Positions 12,062 to 23,500 of a stretch of 64,000 nucleotides of DNA are shown here, in pieces. Both the position numbers and the translations under genes were made by a program. The notes under the pieces were generated by a model that saw nothing but the letters and a program-made list of their open reading frames with translations, did not search any database and had not been told where the DNA came from. Numbering within the stretch: the first letter of the stretch is position 1; each line of letters starts with the position of its first letter. The DNA lies in assembly GCA_023374025.1 (NCBI GenBank), contig SIJG01000057.1:893591-957590 (forward strand), in the 5' to 3' direction. This DNA is from Heterodera schachtii. Lineage: Eukaryota; Nematoda; Chromadorea; Rhabditida; Heteroderidae.

Positions 12062-12801
12062 CAGGGCTGCCAGATCTGAGGATTTATCCTCATTTTGTGG
12101 CTTTTTGATAGGTCAATGAGGATTTTTTTGGAAAATGAGGATTTGAGGGTTTTTGTGGCTTTTTGAGAAATTTTGAGGATTTTTGAGGCTTTTGGGGAAA
12201 ATCCTCAGAATCTTTTTAAATTTTGATAAATTGGCATAATGTTTTACAATTATTTAATATTTGGGTTTGTAATAGAGCATCAAAACGAAAAAAGAACCAC
12301 CTTTTTTTTCCAAAAAACCACAAAATTAAGAATTTTTTAATGAAAATCTGCTAAAAATATGGTCAAAATTCTCAATTTTCTCCCGGCGGCGCCTATTGGT
12401 ACCGCCGGACCCTAAAAATCCTTTATTTTCTTAAAATTTTGCTTAAAGTTGCAAAATTTGGCCATTTTTGTGGACAAATTCTGTTAACAAATCACATTAA
12501 AAATTACAAAAATTTTCCCGGCGGCGCCTATCGGCACCGCCGGACACCCTGTTCCCAAAAAAATTTTGGAAAAAGCGCCGCAAAAAAACAACTTCGATTT
12601 TTCATGATCAGAATTTCACAAAATGCTTATTTCTAACAAAAAATTGCTCAAATTAATTATGGACAATCAAAAATATATAACATTTGAACATTTTAAGCGT
12701 GTTTTGAATAAATTTTGTAAAAATGAGGCTTTTTGACCCAAAATGAGGTTTTTTTTTGCATTCCAAATGAGGCTTTTGAAAATTTTAATCTGGCATCCCT
12801 G
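12062..12801. mobile_element. hAT-like MITE with CAGGGCTGCCAGAT termini
   Basis: Flanked by CCATTGAC at 12054-12061 and 12802-12809. The left end is CAGGGCTGCCAGATCTG; the right end complements to CAGGGATGCCAGATT. The arms are filled with TGAGGATTTTT / TGAGGCTTTTTG repeats and the centre has two copies of the GC-rich hairpin GGCGGCGCCTATyGGyACCGCC. No transposase. Confidence 0.85.
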
Positions 12802-15800
12802 CCATTGACACCGCTTTTCTCTTTATTTTAAATTCAATTTTTCTCTAACCATCTCGTACCTTTTGTACTCTCTCTCGCTCTTCTCTCACTGTTTCCCTTT
12901 TCTTTCCATTCACTTTTTCCTCAAAGTTTCTCCTTTTTTCCCACAATCTTTCTTTTTTCTGCCCCATTTTTCTCTGCTCGCTCGTCTCTCCCTCACTCTC
13001 TCTCTAGCTGTTATTTCGTTGTTTTCTCTACGCCTCGCTCGTTCATTCTCTCTACCCCCCTCTCCATACCGCCACCACACTCTCTCCATTATTCCCATTC
13101 TCTGACCTCATATGTCAAAACACATCCAGAAAACAGCCCCCCGGGGGCCATCATCAAAAAGGGAAAGAACGGCCAAACGAACTTCACCAATTCATTCTTT
13201 CATTCATTCCCCCCCCCCCGCTCTCTCTTTCTCTCTCTCTCTCTCTCTTTTTCTCTCTTCTCCTCTCTCTCTGTCTCCCTCTCGTTCTCTGTCTCTCTTC
13301 TCTCTATGTGCTCTCTCTCTCTCTCTTGTAAAATTGACTGGTCTCTGCACCCGCTGTTTGGCCAACCGCCCAACGCCAGGGCCTGGGCCCATGGCCAAAG
13401 TGCGGGGGGGGGGGGGGGGAGTAAGGGAAGGGGAAGAGCGGGCGGGGTGCAACACGGACTGCTGCTGAAGACGGGACCCCCGCTCCCCCCCCCCCCCTAG
13501 CAGTCCCTTATCCCCTACCCCCACCTCCCTCCCCCGCCTAATGGAAAGTAGAGAAAGTACCCGCCTTCCCTTCCCCCCCCCCCCTCCCCGCTCCGTCCTC
13601 ATCGGACTCACACAGTTGTTCCTTCTTCTCGTCGTCGTCCGTCCGTCCTTCCTCGAGACTCTCGACACCCCATTCCCCATGTCCCGGCTTTCAGGGGAGG
13701 GATGGGGGTGGGCTTCTTCCTTCCTGTCCGTCCCTTCATTGCTTGCTGCACTCCATCACTCGTGTGTGTGCCCGCCCCGCCCGCCTCCCCCACCCCTCTC
13801 CCGGGGCCCAAATTCAATCCAATTCCACACATTCTCTTCCCCCCCCCCCCATTTCCCATTCATTAATATAGCCCCTCTCCCTCGCTGTCCCCCACCCCTT
13901 TCTTTCCGGCCAATAAAATTTCTCGATTGATTTGTCGAGATTTTCGGGGAGCAGCCGGCCGGCAGACCGGGTGGCGCTGCGGCGAGCGGAACGCGCGATG
14001 ATTACGTCACGCCGCGCTTCTCCCGCGTCCCCCCGTCCTCCTTCCCACATAATCCACGCTTCCGTTACTTCCTCCCTCCACCTCTCTGTTATTGCCACTC
14101 GTTTGGCCGCCACCCAGCAAAACAAATTTTGTCCCGCCGCCCTCCCCGAAACCTTTTCCCGAGACTCTCGAGAGACAGTGAGTGTGTACTGCTTGCTGAT
14201 TGATGAATGTTTGGATGAATGTTTGTTGTTCAATGCTCTCTCTCTGCTGGTGTCGTCGGTGATCCGATTCCCGCCGGCGGGGGGGGGGGGGGGAAAGTGG
14301 CGGAGAACGGCGGGTCTCGAAACCATCGGCGGTTTTTAAATGTTGGGACGAACAAATTCCGGGTCGAGGCGGCGCCCAAATTCAAAAATTTTTGCGCTGG
14401 ATTTTTGGGTCAGGATTTGGCGACAAGGAAAATGTCGGGATCGGTGGGATATCATGAGGTGGCATTCAGTTTGGCAACCCTGGTATATGTGTACACATAA
14501 GAGCGCCAAACAAAACACACGGGGCGGGAATGACGTTCCGGCCAACGATGAGATGGATCGGTCCCCTATTATCCCTGCGTCTCCCCCCCCCCCCCCCACG
14601 GGGGCGGAGGCCAAACAATAATTATTTATTATTAGTAATATTATTATGCATTTGTGTAGTTATTGGTTTATTTGTTAGCTATGTACATATATGTGTGTGT
14701 GTACACATAAAACATGCTTTATTCATGTAATAATAATTATATGTATTCATTTCCAACAACACAAAAATCTCTCCCGTGTGTCATTCGCCCCCGCCCTCCC
14801 CCAAATGTCCGTTCCCCGGGGGGTTCTTTTGCCCCCCCCCTCCTCCCCTCGGGGCGCTTTCCGCCCCCCCCCCACCCCACCCCGTGAAAGGAAAAGCGAA
14901 CCAAACGACGACCGTTTACCGACAATTTTGCTGATGACAACCGTTTTGGTTAATAGCAGCACTTTGTCGGTGCGGCGTGTTCTTTGTATTTGTAATAAGG
15001 CTTAATTGTCCAGCATCATCATCAGTTCATCCTAATCCTATCACCCTCCCCCCTTCCGCCCCGTCCCATTAGTGCACCCCTAATGCTCTCTCTCATTAGT
15101 GCGCTTTTAAATTGTTTTTGATGCTCCCCCCCCCCCTTATGATCTCTCTCTCATTAGTGCGCTTTTAATTTGTTTTTGGCCAAAATGAACAAATCAATTT
15201 GTATGTTGTGTTTGTCCCCGTTCACTCAAATTTGCTCGAGTATGCCGCAATTAATAAAGTTTTTTTTAAATTTATGGCATTTTCGTGAGTTAGGAGTGGC
15301 GGATGCACAAGCCAAAAAAGAATCGGAATTAAAAATGCCACGAATTAGGGACAAAAATAACATTTTTAATTCGGGATCATGGCACATTTGAAGAATTGTA
15401 ATAATTAGAAAAAGTTATAGGCACAGAATTTTAATTAATCATTAGGTCCCGTTTTGGCTTTTTTTCAAATTAGTGCGGCGCTCATTTGCCACCGAATTTG
15501 TGCCCATTTTAAAATATCAAAAATTTGTGGCACAAAATTTAAAATGGTTTTATTTCCCGAAATTTTTTGGGCAATTCAATCGCATTTTTCGCCTTCTGGG
15601 ACCCGTGGCGTCACAACGGTGGTGCACTTTAACGGCACATCAGCGGCGCCTTCAACTTCATAAAACATTGATCACTCACTTATTCCACTCACTGATCAGT
15701 TGATCAATCGGTGCTTGGCCCCACAAATCTCTCCCCTCTCCTATCGAATGAAAAAGAAACTGATCGATTGATCAGTTCCGCTTAATCCGCTTTTCCTCAC

Positions 15801-16050
15801 TCACTTTGGCTTCATTTCCTGCACATCCACACAATTTTTTGGCTTCCAAGTGCTGCTCGAGGGTTTCGGTGTCGAATTTCTAATCGAGAAAAAATAATCT
15901 CGGTTTTTTTTTTGTTTTGCATTTCTCAGCTCTTTTATTGATTGTCTCCAATGTTCCGGAAATTTTCAAATAGTCTCGAGTAACAAAATTTATTGAAAAA
16001 GCCCCCTCGGATTTTCCCAAAAAAAACATTTTCCGCCTTGGGCTCACACA
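12802..16050. other. GC-skewed, simple-repeat-rich upstream region
   Basis: Long pyrimidine tracts (CT repeats at about 12842-13335), many C- or G-runs of 9-14 bases (near 13210, 13405, 13485, 13575, 13843, 14280, 14585, 14835, 15127), and a cluster of TGATCA sites at 15667-15780. It may include the promoter of pde-4. The long proline/arginine-rich open frames are artefacts of composition. Confidence 0.5.
12842..13335. repeat. CT-rich microsatellite block
   Basis: Near-continuous pyrimidine on the + strand with runs of (CT)n, densest at 13218-13330. Confidence 0.8.
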
Positions 16051-16432
16051 CGGAACCCGTCTATTGGGCCCCGGCACGTTTGGGCTCCAGCGGTTTTTTG
16101 GCTATAACTTTTTTCTTTGTCAACCAAATCCGACATTGTTGGTAGCATTCGAAAGCCCTAAGTGTCTTCTATTAGCCTGCAAAATTTTGAAAAATTTCGT
16201 TAAGGTTCAAAAAAGTTATGGCCAGAAAAATTCAAATAACCAAATTTTCCAACCTTTTTGGCCATAAATTTGTTCAAAATTGACGAAATTTTTTGGGTTT
16301 TTGCAGGCTAATAGAAGACACTTAGGGCTTTCGAATGCTACCAACAATGTCGGATTTGGTTGACAAAGAAAAAAGTTATAGCCAAAAAACCGCTGGGGCC
16401 CAAACGTGCCGGGGCCCAACTGACGTAGACCG
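16051..16432. mobile_element. Foldback hAT-like MITE, CGG end type (near-perfect palindrome)
   Basis: Flanked by CTCACACA at 16043-16050 and 16433-16440. Ends are CGGAACCCGTCTATTGGGC and (complemented right end) CGGTCTACGTCAGTTGGGC. The two arms are so alike that both strands encode nearly the same open frame (starting at about 16064 on + and 16455 on -). That frame is a by-product of the palindrome, not a gene. Confidence 0.85.
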
Positions 16433-17019
16433 CTCACACACCACTTTTGGCCCATTATTATATTATTTTGATATTTTTGCCTTTTTGGTCACATTGTAAT
16501 CCATTTGCATTAGCTCCATTCGTAATTACTGTCGCTGTATTATTATACCGTAATGTATGGCCTTCGCCAATGACCGTAACACCACCGTTGAAGGACCAAA
16601 TATGCTGAATAATGATGTAACAAATTGATGTGCGGTCGGCTGCATCATTATCAGCATAATCGCCTTCATTGCTGCTCCCGTCGCTGCCACACCTCGTGTC
16701 TCTCTCTGCCAACAAAATCGCCGCGTTGAGCAGCCCTACCGTAGTCGTTGTGCGTGAATACGGTCGTCCGCGACGCCAACCCTGGTCGTGGTGGTGGTGC
16801 TGGTGTTGTCGTTCTCCCTGCTGTATTGCTGCTGACGATTGTTGCAGCAGCTGCGACAGCGAGCGCGGCGATTGTTGCGGCGGCGACTTTGGCACCGGCA
16901 GGGCCACCAAAACAGGCGACAAGGGCACCCAGCGACAGCGACTGTTGCGACGGCACCGGCACCGCGACACTGGTGACTCCCGCGCCGTCGTCGCCGACAC
17001 CGCAGTTGTCGTCGCAACA
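16433..17019. promoter_or_regulatory. Likely 5' flank or 5'UTR of pde-4
   Basis: From about 16660 the DNA turns GC-rich with GCGACA/TGTTGC-type trinucleotide repeats. All frames on both strands are partly open, which reflects composition. The reading frame of exon 1 is open from 16669, so an upstream ATG at 16669 is possible but less likely than 17020. Confidence 0.35.
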
Positions 17020-20000
17020 ATGCCATCGTCCCAGTCGCTGTCGTCGTCGGCCGCGACTGCGGCTGAGACGACAGCGAGTAACAACGACAACGGCAACAGC
17101 AAGAAGAAGTCGCTGCGAGAACGCTTGCGGCACCCTGATTTGCACCTCGGCTCGCTGTTCACCAGCGGCAAAAGCGGCGGCGGATTCGGCGCGTTTCGAC
17201 GCGCCACACTTTCAAGCGGTTGCAGTGATGGTGGTAAAGCTGCGCGGCGACAACACCATCATGCCGTCGCGGCGGCTGCTAACAGTCGCCATGCGACCGC
17301 GTCCACAACGGTTGCCGAGGAGTCGCCGCCGCTCGCTGGTGGCTGCGGCGACGACACGCAGTCGCTGCTCTCGTCGGTGGACCTCAACAAGTCCGAGGAA
17401 CAGCCCTATCATCATCAGCAGCAAGTGCCGTCGTCATCGTCGTCGTACCAACCGGCGCCGGTGCCGACACGCGGGCGACTGCAGCCGAGCGTCAGCGTCA
17501 GCTGTTCCACCGGCGCGGGTGCCGTCAGTGGCAGCAGCTACAATTACCACACCCATTTGGGCGGCCTGGGCGCGCACGGGCGACGCGAAAGCTTCCTGTA
17601 CCGGGCGGGCGGCTTCGGCATGGCGGACGAAACGTCGCCGGTGTTGGTGTTGCGCGACTATGCCACGGTTAGCGGTTGCGGCAACAGTGGCGGCGGTTTA
17701 CCACGACCGGCCAGCCGTGCCAGCTCGGTGGCCAGCAGTGAACTGACAACTGCCCCTATGTAAGTGCCGCGGTGGTGGTGGAGGTGGTGACAAAGAGTTT
17801 ATGGACAGTGCCAACAATGGCATTTGTTGTTGTTGCCAAAATTTTGAAACGTGACGCCAAGCATTTTGCGGCAAAATTCAAATTATAAGACGTCGGCATA
17901 ATCTCCAAAATGGCACCACACCGAAGCTCGGGGATTTATCCCTATTAGTATACCCTTATTTTTTTGGTTCTTCTATTCCATGATTTACGCTTATTTTTTG
18001 TTTTCCCAATTTTGTCGACATTATGTCCATTTTTAGATAAATTGTAAATTTTTTTTCAAATAATTTAAATTTAATTTTTTCATGCAATTTTTGTAGTGAT
18101 TAGAGGGTTTCCCGACATATTTTGTTTTCGGGGGATTATCTGAGAAATGCGTTAAACAATTGAAAATGTAAAAAAATGTGCATATTTGGCGACATGCGAA
18201 TTATGTATTTTTTTTTACGTTTTAATCGAAAATTAAAAAATTCTGATATTTCTTGGATCAAAACACCAAAAAAAAAAAAAAAAAAATTTGTGCCAAAATT
18301 AAAATGCCCGATGTTTATTGTGTGGTTCCAGGCACGGCGACGACTTCATCGTCACCCCGTTCGCGCAACTGTTGGCCAGCCTGCGCAATGTGCGTGCCAA
18401 CCTGGTGGCCATTGCCAATCTACCGCAACAGTGCACGGCACTGGCGCCGGACGATGGCACCGCCATCGCGACGATCAATGCCGGCGGCGCCACTTCCTCG
18501 GCCAATATGAACAATGTGATACAACGGTGCGCGAGCGGTGGCGGCACCGGCACAGCGCCAGCGGCACCAACAACGACAACAACGGCACCGGTGGTCAGGC
18601 CAACCAGACGAAGCGGTGGCAGCTCAATGCCGGTAGGGCACACACCAGCTGGGGCGTGCCGAAACCCGAACAATTTCGGGTTTTTTTGGGCCTGAAATAG
18701 GGATGTCAGGATTTTGGCTTGGGTGGGATACCGCCCCAGGGCGACAACCGTAAAATTTTTTGTGCGAAATTTTTTAAGAAAATAATTTTCCCTCGATTGC
18801 TTAAGAGAATTTTCATCAAAAACTTTTTGATGAAAATTTCTGAGAAATTCCTGTGTTTTGATTTGCTTGTCATACCCGGCGCTTATTTTTTTAATTTTAA
18901 ATTTTCGCATCTATTTTAATTCACCTATAAAATGGCCATTTTTGCAGAAAATCTGTTTTTTTCACTTTCGCCCGCGCGAATGTTGGCATTTCAAAATTTT
19001 TCGGCCTCCACGGTCGAATGTGATACTGTACTTTATGGATTAATGCTTGATCACCAGTTCAGTAATCAATCACCGTGTTTGTTCTGATCAGGTTTGGCCA
19101 CCGGGCAGCGAACCGTTGCCGGAGCCGGTCCAACAATGTGCCCTTGAAACACTGGACGAGCTTGACTGGTGCCTTGACCAGGTCGGTTGCGCACTGATCA
19201 CTTTACAAAATTTGATCAATCAGTCTAATCAACAAAGCAAATTGAAGGCTCCAAAAATTAACTTTGAAAAAAAAATTTATAAAAAATTTAGATTCTTTTT
19301 TAAATTTAAAATTTCCATAAGAAATTCAAAAATGCTTTATTTATTTATTTTTTTGAAATAACTTTAAAGATATATTAATTATCTTAAATATAAAAAAAGA
19401 ATAAATTAAAAAGAATTTGAAAATTTTACTGAATTTTCGTTTTTTTAAATTCATAATGAAAATTTAACTGAATTTTCATAAAGTAGATTTGAAAAATGAA
19501 ATTTCAAGTTTTTTGTACTTTAACCAAAATTTTCAGATAATTGTTTTTTTCAAAAATATATTAAAAAGATAAATATTGTTTTGAAGGATTTTAGAAAAAA
19601 TAAATGAGTCTTAACTTACACTTGTTTTTTTAGATTTTCAAATTTATCTAAAATTTTTATTATTTTCTAAAAAATAATTCAAACTTTTTTAAAAAGTTAT
19701 TGGCACCAATTTAAAAATATGAAACAAAATTAAATCATTAAAAATTTTTTGCTTAACAGGTCAAATCGTTCCGCACTTCGCTCACCGAAATGGCCTCCAG
19801 CAAGGTAAAAAAATAAATTAGAAATTTCAAAAAAATTACAAAATTTTAGTTCCGCAAATTGCTCAACCGAGAGCTTTCCCTGTTCGCCGGCTCGTCCAAG
19901 GCGGGCCCCCAAATTTCCAAATTTTTATTGTGAGTAAATTTTGGGGAAAACTTTTCAAAAATTTAAAATTTTCTCAAGAAATACCTACATGGCTCAACAG

Positions 20001-20561
20001 CCCGAGGATGAGCTTGCCACCATTGAAGAGGTGGACATATTTTTTTTTAATTAATAAATTTAAATCAGCCACTAGGCTCCGTTTTTTTAAATTTTTGTTA
20101 AATTTTTTAAATTTCTAAATGCCAAAAATATTCCTATTTTCGGCCTAATTAGGTCTAAATGCCAAATTGTCCAACAGGCCTCCATCCAGTTTTTCAAATT
20201 CGTTGGTTCTCTCCCCCCCCCCCCAATTTTTGGTTAGAATTTCGAAATTTTCCGGATTAAATTTTTTTTACCCTCCTCTTTTTTTGAGTTTCTCCGATTT
20301 CATGAAACATTTTTACTTCATTAATCATCTTTTTTACACATTCATTTTTATCCGTTTCCTCATTTCCGTGTGTCTTCTTCTTTCCCGCGGGTTTTTCTTC
20401 CGGCGGATGCAGAAAGCACAATTTTTTGTAATTTTTTCATGACTCATTTTTTAAATTTTTTCCAAGTCCAAATTTTTTCGCTGATCCACCGGTAAATTTT
20501 TTAAACAGGTTTTTCTTTCGGCGGATACAAATCGCAATTTTTTTTAATAAAAAATTTTTCC

Positions 20562-20592
<31 letters not shown>

Positions 20593-23500
20593 TTGCATTT
20601 TCCAACCCCTTCCCTAAATTCCCCCGTTAAAATTTTAAATTTTCCCATGCCGTATTTAAAAATTCGTTTTTGAACCGATCAGTCAGCCCCCGGGGGGGGG
20701 GGACGGACGGGGGGCACACACAACACAAATTAAACAATGAAAATGAATTGCGGTGCCCCCGCGGGGCACCGCAAAGTTCACTGAGGCGGAAGAAAAAATT
20801 GTGCCCCCCACCTCCAAAATTGATTGATTTAATGGGTTAAAACCCCCCGGAAACAAACACACGACAAGCGACTCAAAGTTTGTATAAAAAAAGCCCCCCG
20901 GGGCAATGATCGACGGGGGAGGGGGGGGCGGCAACAAATTTCGGGTGATTAGCGGAAGAAATTTTGGATGATTAATCGGGTGAAAATTGGTGGTGGTGGC
21001 GGTGGTGATCAGTGACCGTGTGTGAAACGATCAGCGATCGTAGAAGAACATACAGAGAGAGAGAGAGTGAGAGAGAGAGAGCGCGAAAGAGACTGGGGGA
21101 GGAGAAAGAGAGAGCGGAAGGGGGGAGAGATCAAAAGTGATCAAGACGAGAGTTGAATAGATCAAATTGATCAGAATGATATCCGAGAGTCGCGTCAATT
21201 TCGTGGCTTTGGCGTTTCGATTCAAGAAACCTTCGTTTTTCTCTTTCGGGTGTCTTTGTCTCCTGTTCGGCTTTGAATTTTGACAGTAGCGAAAACTACC
21301 GTATTCCCGGGCACGCGGCGGTAAGATCAAAGAGAGAGAAAAAATAAATAAACGGCACAACTTTTATGAATGCCGAGAAAGTGATCAGAAATTGAAGAAA
21401 AATTTTAAAAATATGTGCCGTTTTATGGCTATGACTGCTTACAAAGCCCGTAACGAGAAAAAATTTCGGGTGAAATTTTTTGTACAGTTTAATTTTCCTA
21501 AATTTTTGCCTCATTGGTAAAAAAACAGAATTTTTTTTAGCAATTTTTGCCAATTTGACCATTTTAGACCAAATTTGAGATACCGGCGAGGGAAAATTTA
21601 CAAAATTTAGTTGGTCAAAAATTTGTTAGAAAATTAGCTAAATTTTAAAAATTTATCAGTTGTTTCTGACAAAAACATTTCGGTTGGGTGGGTAGGGGCA
21701 ATTGGCAATTGCCCCCCCCCCCCTTGGTTACGAGACCTGCCGCCGACCATGGCATTGGCATTGGCCAAGGCCTTGGAAAGCCATGTTTGTTGTTACTGTT
21801 CTTCTTGATGATGATGATGCGTTACTTTGTGCACGCACAGCTGCAGCCAGAGCCAACTGATGTTGATTAAATTCCTCTCTTATCACCTCCTTGAAAATAA
21901 TTGCAGTAATTTGTGTGCTGATACATTCACAATTGCACCCATTTATTAGTAATTGACCCACCACCACCGCCCATGACTGATCAAAAATTATCAGTTAAAA
22001 TGATCAGACTGTTGATGTTTATCAATAATCGTCATTATTAGTGCTCCTCCACCGAGTGATCAGAGTTAACAGTTCTTTGATCAGACTAATGAAGCTCAAT
22101 CAGCTCCTAATTAGCGTGCTCTATCTTATTTATCACAATTCTCCTCGATTGGTCAGATCATTTCTCTGATCAGACTAATTACACTTTTGTATCCTTATTA
22201 TCACTATCTTTCTCTCGCTCTCTCTTTCTGATCAATCTTGATCATTACTTTCAATCTGAAAAGCATGATCGCTTTCATTGAACCGCATCATTATTGTTGC
22301 AGTTTAAACAAAATAAAATTTCCGCCTCGGAAATGGATGAGTCATTCATCATCGTCGGCTATTTGTTTTGATCAGCTAGCTAATTGGATCAGTGATTTTT
22401 TTTTTGTTAGAGAGAACAAACAACAAACATTTCTACAATAAAATGACCCAAGAAAAATTCCATTAAAAAAACGGTATTTTGCGTGGTGCTAAATAATTAC
22501 CCTTTTCTTATATAATTACCGCCTATGTTTTTTTTGCATGCATTAGTGAGGTGTGGGAGGGGGGGTAATTATTTTATTTAGGCGGAGGAAATACGTGGGG
22601 GAATTTTATGCTTTAAAAATTGAGGAAAAAGTTATGGCACTTCGAAATTTGCTTAAAAATTTTGCAAAAAAAAAAATAATCATTGTTTGGCCTAAAAATT
22701 TCCCTCCAAAAATATGGAATTCGTAGAAACAGAAATTTCTCGCTGAATACATAAATTCACTTTTGAGAATCCCCGAAAATTCCGGGGCGCTCCGTCGGAC
22801 GGAAACCGTATAAATTCCGGGCGGCTCAAAAAGAAATAAAAATGATGACGGAAATTGGAGAAATTCCGTTACCCCCCGCCGCCGGCGGGGGCGGAGCGGG
22901 GGCGACCCACCGCTAATCAGCAACGACGAGACACTGTTATGGCTAGACAGACAGACAAACGGATGGACTTTGCGGCGGGGACGGGGACCGCCCGCCCCGT
23001 CGCCGGCGGTGATAATCGGAGACCGACCGCGCCGCCCCCGGCGGGGCGATTCCGCCGGCGGCGCTGTCGCCGGAAGTTGTCGCCGCGGGGGACGCACGGG
23101 GGCGGGGCGGGGGGGGGGGGGACTGAATTTTGTGACATTTTCCTCCCTCACTAAAATTTCGAAAGTTTTGACTTTATATATAAGTCAGCGAAACCCGCAC
23201 GGGTTTTCAAAAAATGTATATCTCTTTTTTAATGCAATAAAATTTATTTTTAAAATTTGTGTGACTGATTCCCAGCCGCCGGGGATTATTTTTTTGTAAA
23301 TTTTTGCAAATTTTTAAATTTAATTTTGTACATATTTTCCATTTAATTTCTGTTGCTTTTGAGCCTATTAGCTGCTTACAAAACATTCTTAAAAATCGTT
23401 TTCTAACCTAAATTTATTTATTGAATATATTTTCTAAAAAAAATATTTTCTTTACTTTTTGCTTTTCACAAATATAAACATTAAATTTATACCAAATTTT

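Noticed and set aside
13112..14621. Several 90-170 aa Ser/Arg/Pro-rich frames on both strands
   Set aside because: Products of CT repeats and C-runs.
16064..16455. Matching proteins on both strands (GPGTFGxQRFFGYNFF)
   Set aside because: Both are readings of the arms of one palindromic MITE; no gene.
16458..17207. Long open frames on the minus strand and two + frames opposite pde-4 exon 1
   Set aside because: They arise from GC-rich trinucleotide composition; the frame leading into UCR1 is the one tied to conserved protein.
22606..23299. Arg/Pro/Gly-rich frames on both strands within pde-4 intron 6
   Set aside because: A GC island with C/G runs; no splice sites join it to neighbouring exons.
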